Shown here in pieces: positions 1-5,463 of a stretch of 5,502 nucleotides of DNA. The position numbers and the translations under genes are program-made. Source of the DNA: Clostridiales bacterium (GTDB lineage Bacteria; Bacillota; Clostridia; Oscillospirales; QAMX01); NCBI GenBank assembly GCA_012841675.1, contig DUUG01000256.1:1-5502 (forward strand). The letters are read 5' to 3'. Below the pieces are notes generated by a model, which saw nothing but the letters and a program-made list of their open reading frames with translations, was not told where the DNA came from and did not search any database. How positions within the stretch are numbered: position 1 is the stretch's first letter; each line of letters begins with the position of its first letter.

Positions 1-134
1 CGCCCGCAACGGAGCCGCCCGCAACGGAGGAACCACCCGCCACCACGGCGCCTGAAACCGAGGAAATCACCGATACCCAGCCGCCGCTGGAGCCCCCCGA
101 GACGGAACCCGTAACTGAACCCCCCGCAACGGAG
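1..134 (+). repeat. Short Pro-Ala-Thr-Glu coding repeats in the surface-protein stalk
   Basis: The 15-base unit CCGCCCGCAACGGAG, encoding PPATE, is complete at 15-29. It is present lacking its first base at 1-14, and recurs with one change in its 5' end at 120-134. Between these are degenerate Pro/Thr/Glu codons. The array probably extends leftwards beyond the window. Such repeats are common in wall-spanning regions and can vary in copy number by slippage; variation here is inferred, not seen. Confidence 0.7.
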
Positions 135-302
135 GACGGCGGTGTCATCATCGTGGATCCCGAAACCCCGCTGGATCCCCTGCCTGAAACCGGCGTGAAG
201 GAAAACCGCTTAGGCAACTTGCTTTTAAGCCTCTTTGTCGCTGTTCTCATCTCCGTAGCGGCTGCCATTGATCTAGGACGCACCAAAAAGTCCAAAGAAT
301 AA
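1..302 (+). CDS. C-terminal end of an LPXTG cell-wall-anchored surface protein (5' partial)
   Basis: An open frame entering from the left edge (first full codon at base 3) ends at TAA 300-302. It encodes about 99 residues. The first ~50 are rich in Pro, Thr and Glu, with recurring PPATE units, as in wall-spanning stalks of Gram-positive surface proteins. Next come LPETG (bases 180-194), a short polar stretch, a hydrophobic segment of about 20 residues (LLLSLFVAVLISVAAA core) and a basic tail with KK. This order is the textbook sortase sorting signal: sortase cleaves between Thr and Gly and links the protein to peptidoglycan. The ligand-binding or enzymatic part lies outside the window, so the protein's function is unknown. 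A terminator follows directly, so this gene is not co-transcribed with the heat-shock operon in any obvious way. The anchor call is firm; the identity of the protein is open. Confidence 0.88.
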   Translation, partial: PATEPPATEEPPATTAPETEEITDTQPPLEPPETEPVTEPPATEDGGVIIVDPETPLDPLPETGVKENRLGNLLLSLFVAVLISVAAAIDLGRTKKSKE

Positions 303-323
303 GGGCACATCCAACTAAATCCC

Positions 324-370
324 AGGCGGGGCGAAAGTTTCTCTTTCGCCCCGTCTTTGTTTATTTTCTT
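324..370 (+). terminator. Rho-independent terminator after the surface-protein gene
   Basis: A perfect 11-bp inverted repeat (CGGGGCGAAAG at 327-337 with CTTTCGCCCCG at 343-353) encloses a 5-base TTTCT loop. Pairing can extend by a G-U, a G-C and an A-T pair. A T-rich run (TCTTTGTTTATTTTCTT) follows at 354-370. It begins 22 bases after the upstream stop codon, which fits an intrinsic terminator isolating that gene from hrcA. Confidence 0.92.
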
Positions 371-426
371 CACCAAAATGTACATAATATGTTTGTAAAC
401 AAACGGCTCGGTTTTACATTTTGTGC

Positions 427-455
427 TTGACATTTTTTCTCACAGGTGGTACATT
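427..455 (+). promoter_or_regulatory. Sigma-A-type promoter of the hrcA operon
   Basis: A perfect -35 box TTGACA lies at 427-432. It is followed after 17 bases by TACATT at 450-455, a 4-of-6 match to TATAAT. The TG at 447-448, one base before the -10, makes it an extended -10 and compensates for the weak hexamer. The predicted start of transcription is about 461-464, inside the left arm of the CIRCE operator. A bound HrcA would therefore block RNA polymerase directly. No other convincing promoter was found in 303-507. Confidence 0.85.
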
Positions 456-490
456 AGTATTAGCACTCATGCTTCATGAGTGCTAATACT
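456..490 (+). promoter_or_regulatory. CIRCE operator, HrcA binding site, with extended arms
   Basis: TTAGCACTC (460-468), nine bases, then GAGTGCTAA (478-486) matches the CIRCE consensus TTAGCACTC-N9-GAGTGCTAA without a mismatch. The symmetry goes further: four more bases pair on the outside and three more on the inside. This gives 16-base arms (456-471 and 475-490) around only CTT. HrcA binds CIRCE as a dimer and represses heat-shock genes until stress titrates its GroEL-assisted folding (known for the family). Placed across the predicted transcription start, it can act as DNA operator and also as a hairpin at the 5' end of the mRNA. Confidence 0.98.
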
Positions 491-494
491 TAAA

Positions 495-500
495 GGGAGG
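495..500 (+). promoter_or_regulatory. hrcA ribosome binding site
   Basis: GGGAGG lies seven bases before the ATG at 508. This fixes the start; no other in-frame start codon lies in the short leader between CIRCE and this ATG. Confidence 0.88.
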
Positions 501-507
501 GTGACCC

Positions 508-1638
508 ATGGTAAGTAATCGACAGAAGCAGATTCTAAAAGCCATTATAGATCTCTACGTCGAAACGGCCGAGCCCATCAGTTCCAAAGCTTTGGCCGAG
601 TATATGAACCTGGGGCTCTCTACCGCGACGCTGCGAAACGAAATGGCCGTCCTGCTGGAACAAGGGTATTTAGAACAGCCGCACACCTCTGCCGGCCGCG
701 TACCCACCCACAAGGGCTACCGCCTGTATGTAAATGAGCTGATGCACGCTTATCATATTACGAAAGAAGACACCGAAGCGGTGCAAAGCGCTCTGCAGGC
801 ACAGCAGCAGTCGCTTTCCCCCTCTTATTTCAGCCCACCCGAGCTGGACCATTTATTAAACGAAGCAAGCCGCGCCCTATCCGCTCTTACGCGATACACC
901 GCCATTACCGTTTCAACAAAGCTAAACGGCATGATGGAAATTCGCCGGATCGACATTGTCATCTGCGACGATATCACCTTTGTCTTTGTCGTAGTCTTAG
1001 GAGCCGGCGTAGTGCGCAACAAGCTGTACCGGATGATCCATCCCGTTCCCCGGCAGCAGGCCGAAGACCTCGCCGCTTTGCTAAACCGGGTACTCGCGGG
1101 CACGCGCCCCGGGGAAATCACACCCTTGCAGATTACGATTTTGGAAAGCACCACCGAAGAAGGCACCAAGGAGCTGCTTGCTGCCGCCATTGACTTCTTA
1201 AAAGAGCTTTCTATGGAAATTTACGAGCAGGACATTCGCCTCAAAGGCGAAGGAAACCTGCTTGACTACCCCGAATATCAGGACGTGGGCAAAGCAAGGG
1301 AACTGCTGGATTTTCTCGGCGAAAGCGCGGCCACAAGCTGGCTTCCTCTGCCGACGACAAGCTCCGTTGTGTTCCGCATCGGCAACGAAAATCTTGCAAA
1401 ACCCCTCCAAGAAGCAAGCCTAATCGTGGCTCGTTGCCCCCTTGCCGGCGGAAACACCGGCTATGTGGGCATTGTCGGTCCTACCCGGATGCATTATCCA
1501 AGGCTTGCGGCAAGGCTTTCCTTCTTTGCCAAAGGGCTGACTCGGATGTTACAAGATATCATTGACGAAGACGATACAGACCGTCCCGAAAATACACCCC
1601 CGCCCACGCGGGAAAAGCAAGGGGAGGAACCTAACTAA
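508..1638 (+). CDS. hrcA: Heat-inducible transcription repressor HrcA
   Basis: HrcA is the cytoplasmic repressor of class I heat-shock genes. It binds CIRCE, and GroEL is thought to keep it active. The 376-residue product shows the family order. An N-terminal winged helix-turn-helix (about 1-75) includes ATLRNEM (40-46) and the hallmark GYLEQPHTSAGRVPT (53-67) followed by KGYRLYV. A central dimerisation/inserted domain follows. The C-terminal signature is IGNEN and then GPTRMHYPR (324-332). Nothing is missing from the core. The protein is longer than the usual ~340-350 residues because of a charged, proline-containing tail (about 353-376). The ATG follows a good Shine-Dalgarno and lies 22 bases after the CIRCE core (18 after the extended arms), so the gene is autoregulated. 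Its TAA overlaps the grpE ATG by one base, indicating translational coupling. Confidence 0.98.
   Translation: MVSNRQKQILKAIIDLYVETAEPISSKALAEYMNLGLSTATLRNEMAVLLEQGYLEQPHTSAGRVPTHKGYRLYVNELMHAYHITKEDTEAVQSALQAQQQSLSPSYFSPPELDHLLNEASRALSALTRYTAITVSTKLNGMMEIRRIDIVICDDITFVFVVVLGAGVVRNKLYRMIHPVPRQQAEDLAALLNRVLAGTRPGEITPLQITILESTTEEGTKELLAAAIDFLKELSMEIYEQDIRLKGEGNLLDYPEYQDVGKARELLDFLGESAATSWLPLPTTSSVVFRIGNENLAKPLQEASLIVARCPLAGGNTGYVGIVGPTRMHYPRLAARLSFFAKGLTRMLQDIIDEDDTDRPENTPPPTREKQGEEPN
1621..1627 (+). promoter_or_regulatory. grpE ribosome binding site inside the hrcA 3' end
   Basis: GGGGAGG lies ten bases before the grpE ATG at 1638 and is itself read as the Gly-Glu-Glu codons 372-374 of HrcA. 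Ribosomes finishing hrcA would reach the TAATG junction directly, so grpE expression is likely coupled to hrcA translation (inference). Confidence 0.82.
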
Positions 1639-2261
1639 TGCCTGATAAAGAAAAAATAGCACAAAACGAAGAACAAACGCCTGACATGGCTGCGGCCGAA
1701 GCGGCGCAAGCGGCGGAAGAGGTGCAAAAGGCCGACGTGGCGCAAGCAGCAGAAGCCCAAATGGCGGAGGAGGCGCAAACCGCCGAAACTGCCGGCGAAA
1801 CTACGGCAATCGACAGCACTGCCGAGCTAGAAGCCCTCAAAGCCCAGCTTGCATCCGAAAAAGAAAACTATCTTCGTCTGGCCGCGGAGTATGATAACTA
1901 CCGCAAAAGAAGCAATAGGGAAAAGGAAGCGTTGCTAAGCGAAGCCTTTGCCATGGCGGTATCCGCCTTTTTGCCCCTGATTGACAACATTGAGCGGGCC
2001 GTTTCCTATTCCGACAGCAACCCCGAAAGCGTGCGCGAGGGCGTACTTTTAATGGAAAAGCAAATGCGTGACATTACTGAAAAAATCAACTTAGAGGAAA
2101 TTAACCCCCTCAACGCCCCCTTTGACCCCACACTCCATGAAGCGGTTATGCATGTTGAGGATGAAAACATCGGCGAAAACACCGTTGTCGAGGTGTTCCA
2201 GAAAGGCTGGCGCCTAGGCGACAAAATTGTTCGCCATGCTATGGTAAAAGTTGCGAATTAA
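1638..2261 (+). CDS. grpE: Nucleotide exchange factor GrpE
   Basis: GrpE is the homodimeric cochaperone that opens the DnaK nucleotide cleft to release ADP. The 207-residue product has three parts. Residues 1-60 are a low-complexity Ala/Glu/Gln-rich extension. A long helix follows, starting near ELEALKAQL (63-71) and carrying the conserved AAEYDNYRKRSNREKE (82-97), which forms the dimer coiled coil. The C-terminal four-helix and beta-wing part contains NAPFDPTLHEAV and ends in FQKGWRLGDKIVRHAMVKVAN, the GrpE signature with Gln-x-Gly-Trp and Arg-x-Ala-x-Val-x-Val. The variable N-terminus is typical of the family, although this one is unusually alanine-rich. The start overlaps the hrcA stop and has its own Shine-Dalgarno. 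DnaK, its partner, follows after 48 bases. Confidence 0.97.
   Translation: MPDKEKIAQNEEQTPDMAAAEAAQAAEEVQKADVAQAAEAQMAEEAQTAETAGETTAIDSTAELEALKAQLASEKENYLRLAAEYDNYRKRSNREKEALLSEAFAMAVSAFLPLIDNIERAVSYSDSNPESVREGVLLMEKQMRDITEKINLEEINPLNAPFDPTLHEAVMHVEDENIGENTVVEVFQKGWRLGDKIVRHAMVKVAN
1703..1790 (+). repeat. Imperfect ~12-codon repeats in the GrpE N-terminus
   Basis: The motif GGCGCAA recurs at 1703, 1739 and 1772, spacings of 36 and 33 bases. It encodes three tandem AQ(A/T)AE-type units at residues 23-34, 35-45 and from 46. The DNA copies differ mainly at third positions. This suggests an old internal duplication kept as protein repeats rather than fresh slippage. No known function is attached. 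Confidence 0.6.
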
Positions 2262-2293
2262 CCTTATTATAACTAAATTTTCATTCAAACTTT

Positions 2294-2299
2294 GGGAGG
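2294..2299 (+). promoter_or_regulatory. dnaK ribosome binding site
   Basis: GGGAGG lies ten bases before the ATG at 2310. It decides the start: an in-frame TTG at 2292 overlaps this Shine-Dalgarno, has no site of its own, and would add six residues (MGGTIS) that Hsp70s do not have before the conserved MGKIIGIDLGTTNS. Confidence 0.88.
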
Positions 2300-2309
2300 A
2301 ACTATCAGT

Positions 2310-4148
2310 ATGGGAAAAATTATAGGTATTGACCTTGGCACAACAAACTCCTGCATCGCCTTCATGGAAGGCGGCGAAGTGGTTGTTATACCTAACGCAG
2401 AAGGCGCAAGAACCACGCCTTCCGTGGTGGCCTTCGGCAAAAACGGCGAGCGTATGGTAGGCAACACGGCCAAGCGTCAGGCCATCACCAACCCCGACCG
2501 AACCATTATCTCCATCAAGCGCGAAATGGGCACCACCCACAAAGTGCAAATTGATGACAAATCCTACACGCCGCAGGAAATCTCCGCCATGGTTCTGCAA
2601 AAAATTAAGGCAGATGCTTCTGCCTATCTGGGCAGCGAAGTAACCCAGGCCGTCATCACCGTACCTGCCTATTTTAACGATAGCCAGCGCCAGGCCACCA
2701 AAGACGCGGGCAAAATTGCCGGTTTAGAAGTGCTGCGCATTATCAACGAGCCGACGGCAGCCGCGTTAGCCTACGGCGTTGACAAAGAATCCGAGCAGAA
2801 AATCATGGTATACGACTTAGGCGGCGGCACGTTTGACGTATCCATCCTGGATATTGGCGACGGCGTCCTGGAAGTATTGGCCACCAACGGCAACACTCGC
2901 CTCGGTGGTGACGATTTTGACGACCGCATAATAAAATGGATCGTCTCCACCTACAAGGCCGAAAGCGGCATTGACCTCTCCGCCGACAAAATGGCCATGC
3001 AGCGCCTGAAGGAAGCGGCTGAAAAGGCCAAAATCGAGCTATCCGGTGTCACCTCCTCCAACATCAACCTGCCCTTCATCACGGCAGACGCCACCGGCCC
3101 CAAGCATCTGGACATGACACTGACTAGAGCCAAGTTTAACGAGCTGACGGCGGATTTGGTGGAAGCTACCATGGTTCCCGTCCGGCAGGCCATGGCGGAT
3201 GCCGGCCTGAAGCCCTCCGACCTGTCTAAAGTTCTGCTGGTCGGCGGCTCCACCCGTATTCCCGCCGTGCAGGAAGCAGTAAAATCCTACACCGGCCAAG
3301 ACCCTTTCAAGGGCATCAACCCCGACGAATGCGTCGCGGTGGGCGCGGCCATCCAGGGCGGCGTTTTAGGCGGCGAGGTCAAGGACCTGCTGCTGCTGGA
3401 CGTTACTCCCCTTTCTCTGGGTATCGAAACTTACGGCAACGTCTGCACGCGCCTCATCGAGCGCAACACCACCATTCCTACCAAAAAGAGCCAGGTTTTC
3501 TCCACCGCCGCCGACGGGCAGACCTCCGTTGAGGTACATGTCCTGCAGGGCGAGCGGGAAATGGCCCGCGACAACAAGACTCTCGGCCGCTTCCATCTGG
3601 ACGGCATTCCCCCCGCACCCCGCGGTGTGCCGCAGATTGAAGTCACCTTTGACATTGACGCCAACGGTATCGTAAACGTCTCTGCCAAGGATTTAGGCAC
3701 CGGTAAGGAGCAGAAAATCACCATTACCTCCTCCACGTCCATGACCAAGGAGGAAATCGAACAGGCCATCAAGGAAGCCGAACTCCACGCCGAGGAAGAC
3801 AAGAAGCGCCGCGAAGAGGTAGAAACTCGCAACAACGCCGAGCAGCTCGTCTATCAGAGCGAAAAAACCCTGGAAGAAGTCGGCGACAAGCTGCCTGAGG
3901 AAGATAAAACGCCCGTGAAAGAGCAGGTAGAAAAGCTGAAGGAAACCTTGAAGGGCGACGACATCGACGCCATCAAGGCCGATTCCGAGGAACTGACCAA
4001 GCGTTTCTACGCCCTTTCCGAAAAACTCTATAAAGCAACCGGCGGCGATGCGGCCGCCGCAGATGCAGCCTCCGACACGGCTTCCGATGCGGACGGCAAT
4101 GTATACAGCAACGACTACGAAGTAAAAGACGAAGGCGACGGGAAATAA
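2310..4148 (+). CDS. dnaK: Molecular chaperone DnaK (Hsp70)
   Basis: DnaK is the cytoplasmic ATP-dependent chaperone that binds exposed hydrophobic segments, cycling with DnaJ and GrpE. The 612-residue product is complete. The ATPase domain (1 to ~355) shows the phosphate-1 loop GIDLGTTNS (6-14), VPAYFNDSQRQ (118-128), NEPTAAALAYG (from 146), the phosphate-2 motif DLGGGTFDVS (169-178) and VGGSTRIP (311-318). The linker VKDLLLLDV (357-365) leads into the beta-sandwich substrate domain beginning TPLSLGIET. A charged helical lid follows. The last 35 residues are a disordered Ala/Asp-rich tail ending NDYEVKDEGDGK, a variant of the acidic end seen in bacterial DnaKs. After AKRQAITNP (54-62) the sequence runs directly into TIISIKREMG, so the ~24-residue insertion of Gram-negative DnaKs is absent, as expected for Firmicutes. 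I chose ATG 2310 for its Shine-Dalgarno and homology. Confidence 0.99.
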   Translation: MGKIIGIDLGTTNSCIAFMEGGEVVVIPNAEGARTTPSVVAFGKNGERMVGNTAKRQAITNPDRTIISIKREMGTTHKVQIDDKSYTPQEISAMVLQKIKADASAYLGSEVTQAVITVPAYFNDSQRQATKDAGKIAGLEVLRIINEPTAAALAYGVDKESEQKIMVYDLGGGTFDVSILDIGDGVLEVLATNGNTRLGGDDFDDRIIKWIVSTYKAESGIDLSADKMAMQRLKEAAEKAKIELSGVTSSNINLPFITADATGPKHLDMTLTRAKFNELTADLVEATMVPVRQAMADAGLKPSDLSKVLLVGGSTRIPAVQEAVKSYTGQDPFKGINPDECVAVGAAIQGGVLGGEVKDLLLLDVTPLSLGIETYGNVCTRLIERNTTIPTKKSQVFSTAADGQTSVEVHVLQGEREMARDNKTLGRFHLDGIPPAPRGVPQIEVTFDIDANGIVNVSAKDLGTGKEQKITITSSTSMTKEEIEQAIKEAELHAEEDKKRREEVETRNNAEQLVYQSEKTLEEVGDKLPEEDKTPVKEQVEKLKETLKGDDIDAIKADSEELTKRFYALSEKLYKATGGDAAAADAASDTASDADGNVYSNDYEVKDEGDGK

Positions 4149-4172
4149 AGGGTTTCCCTAACAAAAGATACC

Positions 4173-4200
4173 GCCTCTGCCGGCGCAAACCGGCAGAGGC
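4173..4200 (+). promoter_or_regulatory. dnaK-dnaJ intergenic hairpin (attenuator or mRNA-stabilising stem)
   Basis: GCCTCTGCCGG (4173-4183) and CCGGCAGAGGC (4190-4200) form a perfect, GC-rich 11-bp stem around CGCAAA, beginning 25 bases after the dnaK stop. The following bases AGGTTTCACTTTT contain no continuous T-run, so this is not a clean intrinsic terminator. Partial termination, or protection of the dnaK 3' end after RNA processing, would both leave more dnaK than dnaJ message. These roles are inferred; the stem itself is seen directly. Confidence 0.75.
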
Positions 4201-4234
4201 AGGTTTCACTTTTGGCAAAGCCAAAGAATAAAGT

Positions 4235-4240
4235 AGGGGG
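4235..4240 (+). promoter_or_regulatory. dnaJ ribosome binding site
   Basis: AGGGGG lies seven bases before the ATG at 4248 and marks it as the start. An in-frame TTG at 4212 would add twelve residues (MAKPKNKVGGKP), lies just downstream of the hairpin, has no Shine-Dalgarno, and would place this AGGGGG inside the coding region. Confidence 0.82.
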
Positions 4241-4247
4241 AAAGCCC

Positions 4248-5405
4248 ATGGCGGAAAAAAGAGATTACTACGAAGTTCTGGGTCTTACCAAAGGTGCCGG
4301 AGAGGATGAAATTAAAAAAGCTTACCGAAAGCTTGCCAAGCAATACCATCCCGACATGAACCCCGGCGATAAGGCTGCCGAAGCCAAGTTCAAAGAGGTC
4401 AGCGAGGCCTACGAGGTTCTGTCCGACCCGGAAAAAAAGCAGCGGTATGACCAGTTCGGTTTTGCCGGCGTCGATCCAAACTACGGCGCAGGACAGCCCG
4501 GTGGCGGGTTCGGTGGCTTTGGCGGCGGCTTCGGTTTCGATATGGGAGACATAGGCGATATATTCAGCTCGTTTTTCGGCGGCTTCGGCGGCGGTGCGGC
4601 CTCGCGCAATGCCCCCCGCCGCGGCGACGACATAGAACGAAGTGTCACTTTAACCTTCGAAGAAGCCGCTTTCGGCTGTTCCAAAGACGTGTCGGTCAGC
4701 CGCATTGAACGGTGCGACGTCTGCGAAGGGTCCGGCGCTGCCAAAGGAACCTCGGCGGAAACATGCCCCACCTGCCATGGCAGCGGCCAGGTTCGCGCCA
4801 CTCGAAGAACGGCCTTAGGCACCATCAGCACTGCTGCTGTCTGCGACACCTGCGAAGGGGCAGGCAAAATTGTCAAAAATCCGTGTGAATCCTGCCGCGG
4901 TCAGGGATTGGTCCGGAAAAACCGCACCATTAAGGTAACGATTCCGGCGGGCATCAACCACGGCCAAACAATCATCATCCGGGGCCAAGGCGGCCACGGT
5001 CTCAACAACGGGCCAAGCGGCGACCTGCACGTGGTCGTATCCATCAAGAAACACGAAATTTTCTCCCGAGACGGCGACACACTCCTTTGCACCGTGCCCA
5101 TCTCTTTTGCCGAGGCGGCTTTAGGTGCCGAGCTGGAGATTCCAAGTCTCGATGGCCCTATGAAATATACCATTCCCGAAGGCGTGCAGAGCGGCACGGT
5201 TTTCCGTATCAAAAACAAAGGCATTCAAAAGATAAATAGCAAACAAAGAGGCGACTATCTGCTTACCGTCGTGGTGGAAACGCCGCGCAATTTAAATAGC
5301 AAGCAGAAAGAACTGCTAACGCAATTGGCCGCCTCTATGGACGATAAAAATAATACAGAGCAAAAATCCTTTTTCGGCAAAATGAAAGACCTGTTTAAAA
5401 ACTAA
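4248..5405 (+). CDS. dnaJ: Chaperone protein DnaJ (type I Hsp40)
   Basis: DnaJ binds unfolded proteins, hands them to DnaK and triggers its ATP hydrolysis. The 385-residue product has the full type I (class A) layout. The J domain (about 5-70) carries the catalytic HPD at 34-36. The Gly/Phe-rich linker (about 71-118) includes GDIGDIFSSFFGG (100-112), a DIF-type motif known to modulate DnaK interaction. The zinc domain has four CxxCxGxG modules with cysteines at 156/159, 173/176, 199/202 and 213/216. The C-terminal substrate-binding domains begin at IKVTIPAGI and include GDLHVVV and PRNLNSKQKELL near the end. No key residue is missing, and the length matches the family. It is the last gene of the operon, 99 bases after dnaK and separated from it by a hairpin, and is followed by a strong terminator. 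The ATG is supported by the AGGGGG site and by homology (DYYEVLG begins at residue 6). Confidence 0.98.
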   Translation: MAEKRDYYEVLGLTKGAGEDEIKKAYRKLAKQYHPDMNPGDKAAEAKFKEVSEAYEVLSDPEKKQRYDQFGFAGVDPNYGAGQPGGGFGGFGGGFGFDMGDIGDIFSSFFGGFGGGAASRNAPRRGDDIERSVTLTFEEAAFGCSKDVSVSRIERCDVCEGSGAAKGTSAETCPTCHGSGQVRATRRTALGTISTAAVCDTCEGAGKIVKNPCESCRGQGLVRKNRTIKVTIPAGINHGQTIIIRGQGGHGLNNGPSGDLHVVVSIKKHEIFSRDGDTLLCTVPISFAEAALGAELEIPSLDGPMKYTIPEGVQSGTVFRIKNKGIQKINSKQRGDYLLTVVVETPRNLNSKQKELLTQLAASMDDKNNTEQKSFFGKMKDLFKN

Positions 5406-5418
5406 GTTTATCAAAGTG

Positions 5419-5450
5419 AAAAACAGCCCCCAACGCTGGGGGCTGTTTTT
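5419..5450. terminator. Operon-end terminator, symmetrical and probably bidirectional
   Basis: AAAAACAGCCCCC (5419-5431) and GGGGGCTGTTTTT (5438-5450) form a perfect 13-bp repeat around AACGCT, 14 bases after the dnaJ stop. On the + strand the GC stem is followed by T5. On the minus strand the A5 arm becomes the U-run, so the same element can stop transcription arriving from the right. Confidence 0.95.
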
Positions 5451-5463
5451 CTCCTTACTGCCC

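Noticed and set aside
1..134. CRISPR or other regular repeat array
   Set aside because: The repeats are 15-base in-frame PPATE codons without spacers of constant length, and they encode a protein stalk.
360..388. Second promoter with CATAAT at 383-388
   Set aside because: The hexamer 17 bases upstream (TTTATT) matches the -35 poorly and falls in the terminator's T-run; the TTGACA promoter at 427-455 explains the operon.
303..507. CtsR box or other heat-shock operator beside CIRCE
   Set aside because: I looked for the tandem GGTCAAA-type heptads of CtsR and found none; CIRCE is the only recognised heat-shock operator.
825..1190. Minus-strand open frame of 121 codons inside hrcA
   Set aside because: It is antisense to an intact, conserved gene, shows no recognisable domain and has a low-complexity translation typical of a shadow frame. 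The same holds for the minus-strand frames within grpE, dnaK and dnaJ (for example 3431-3835 and 4481-4876).
2292..2309. TTG start giving a 618-residue DnaK
   Set aside because: The codon overlaps the GGGAGG Shine-Dalgarno of the ATG at 2310, has no ribosome binding site of its own, and adds residues not found before the conserved Hsp70 N-terminus.
4212..4247. TTG start giving a 397-residue DnaJ
   Set aside because: It lies in the left arm of a small hairpin with no Shine-Dalgarno, and the ATG at 4248 has AGGGGG at seven bases and the canonical DnaJ N-terminus.
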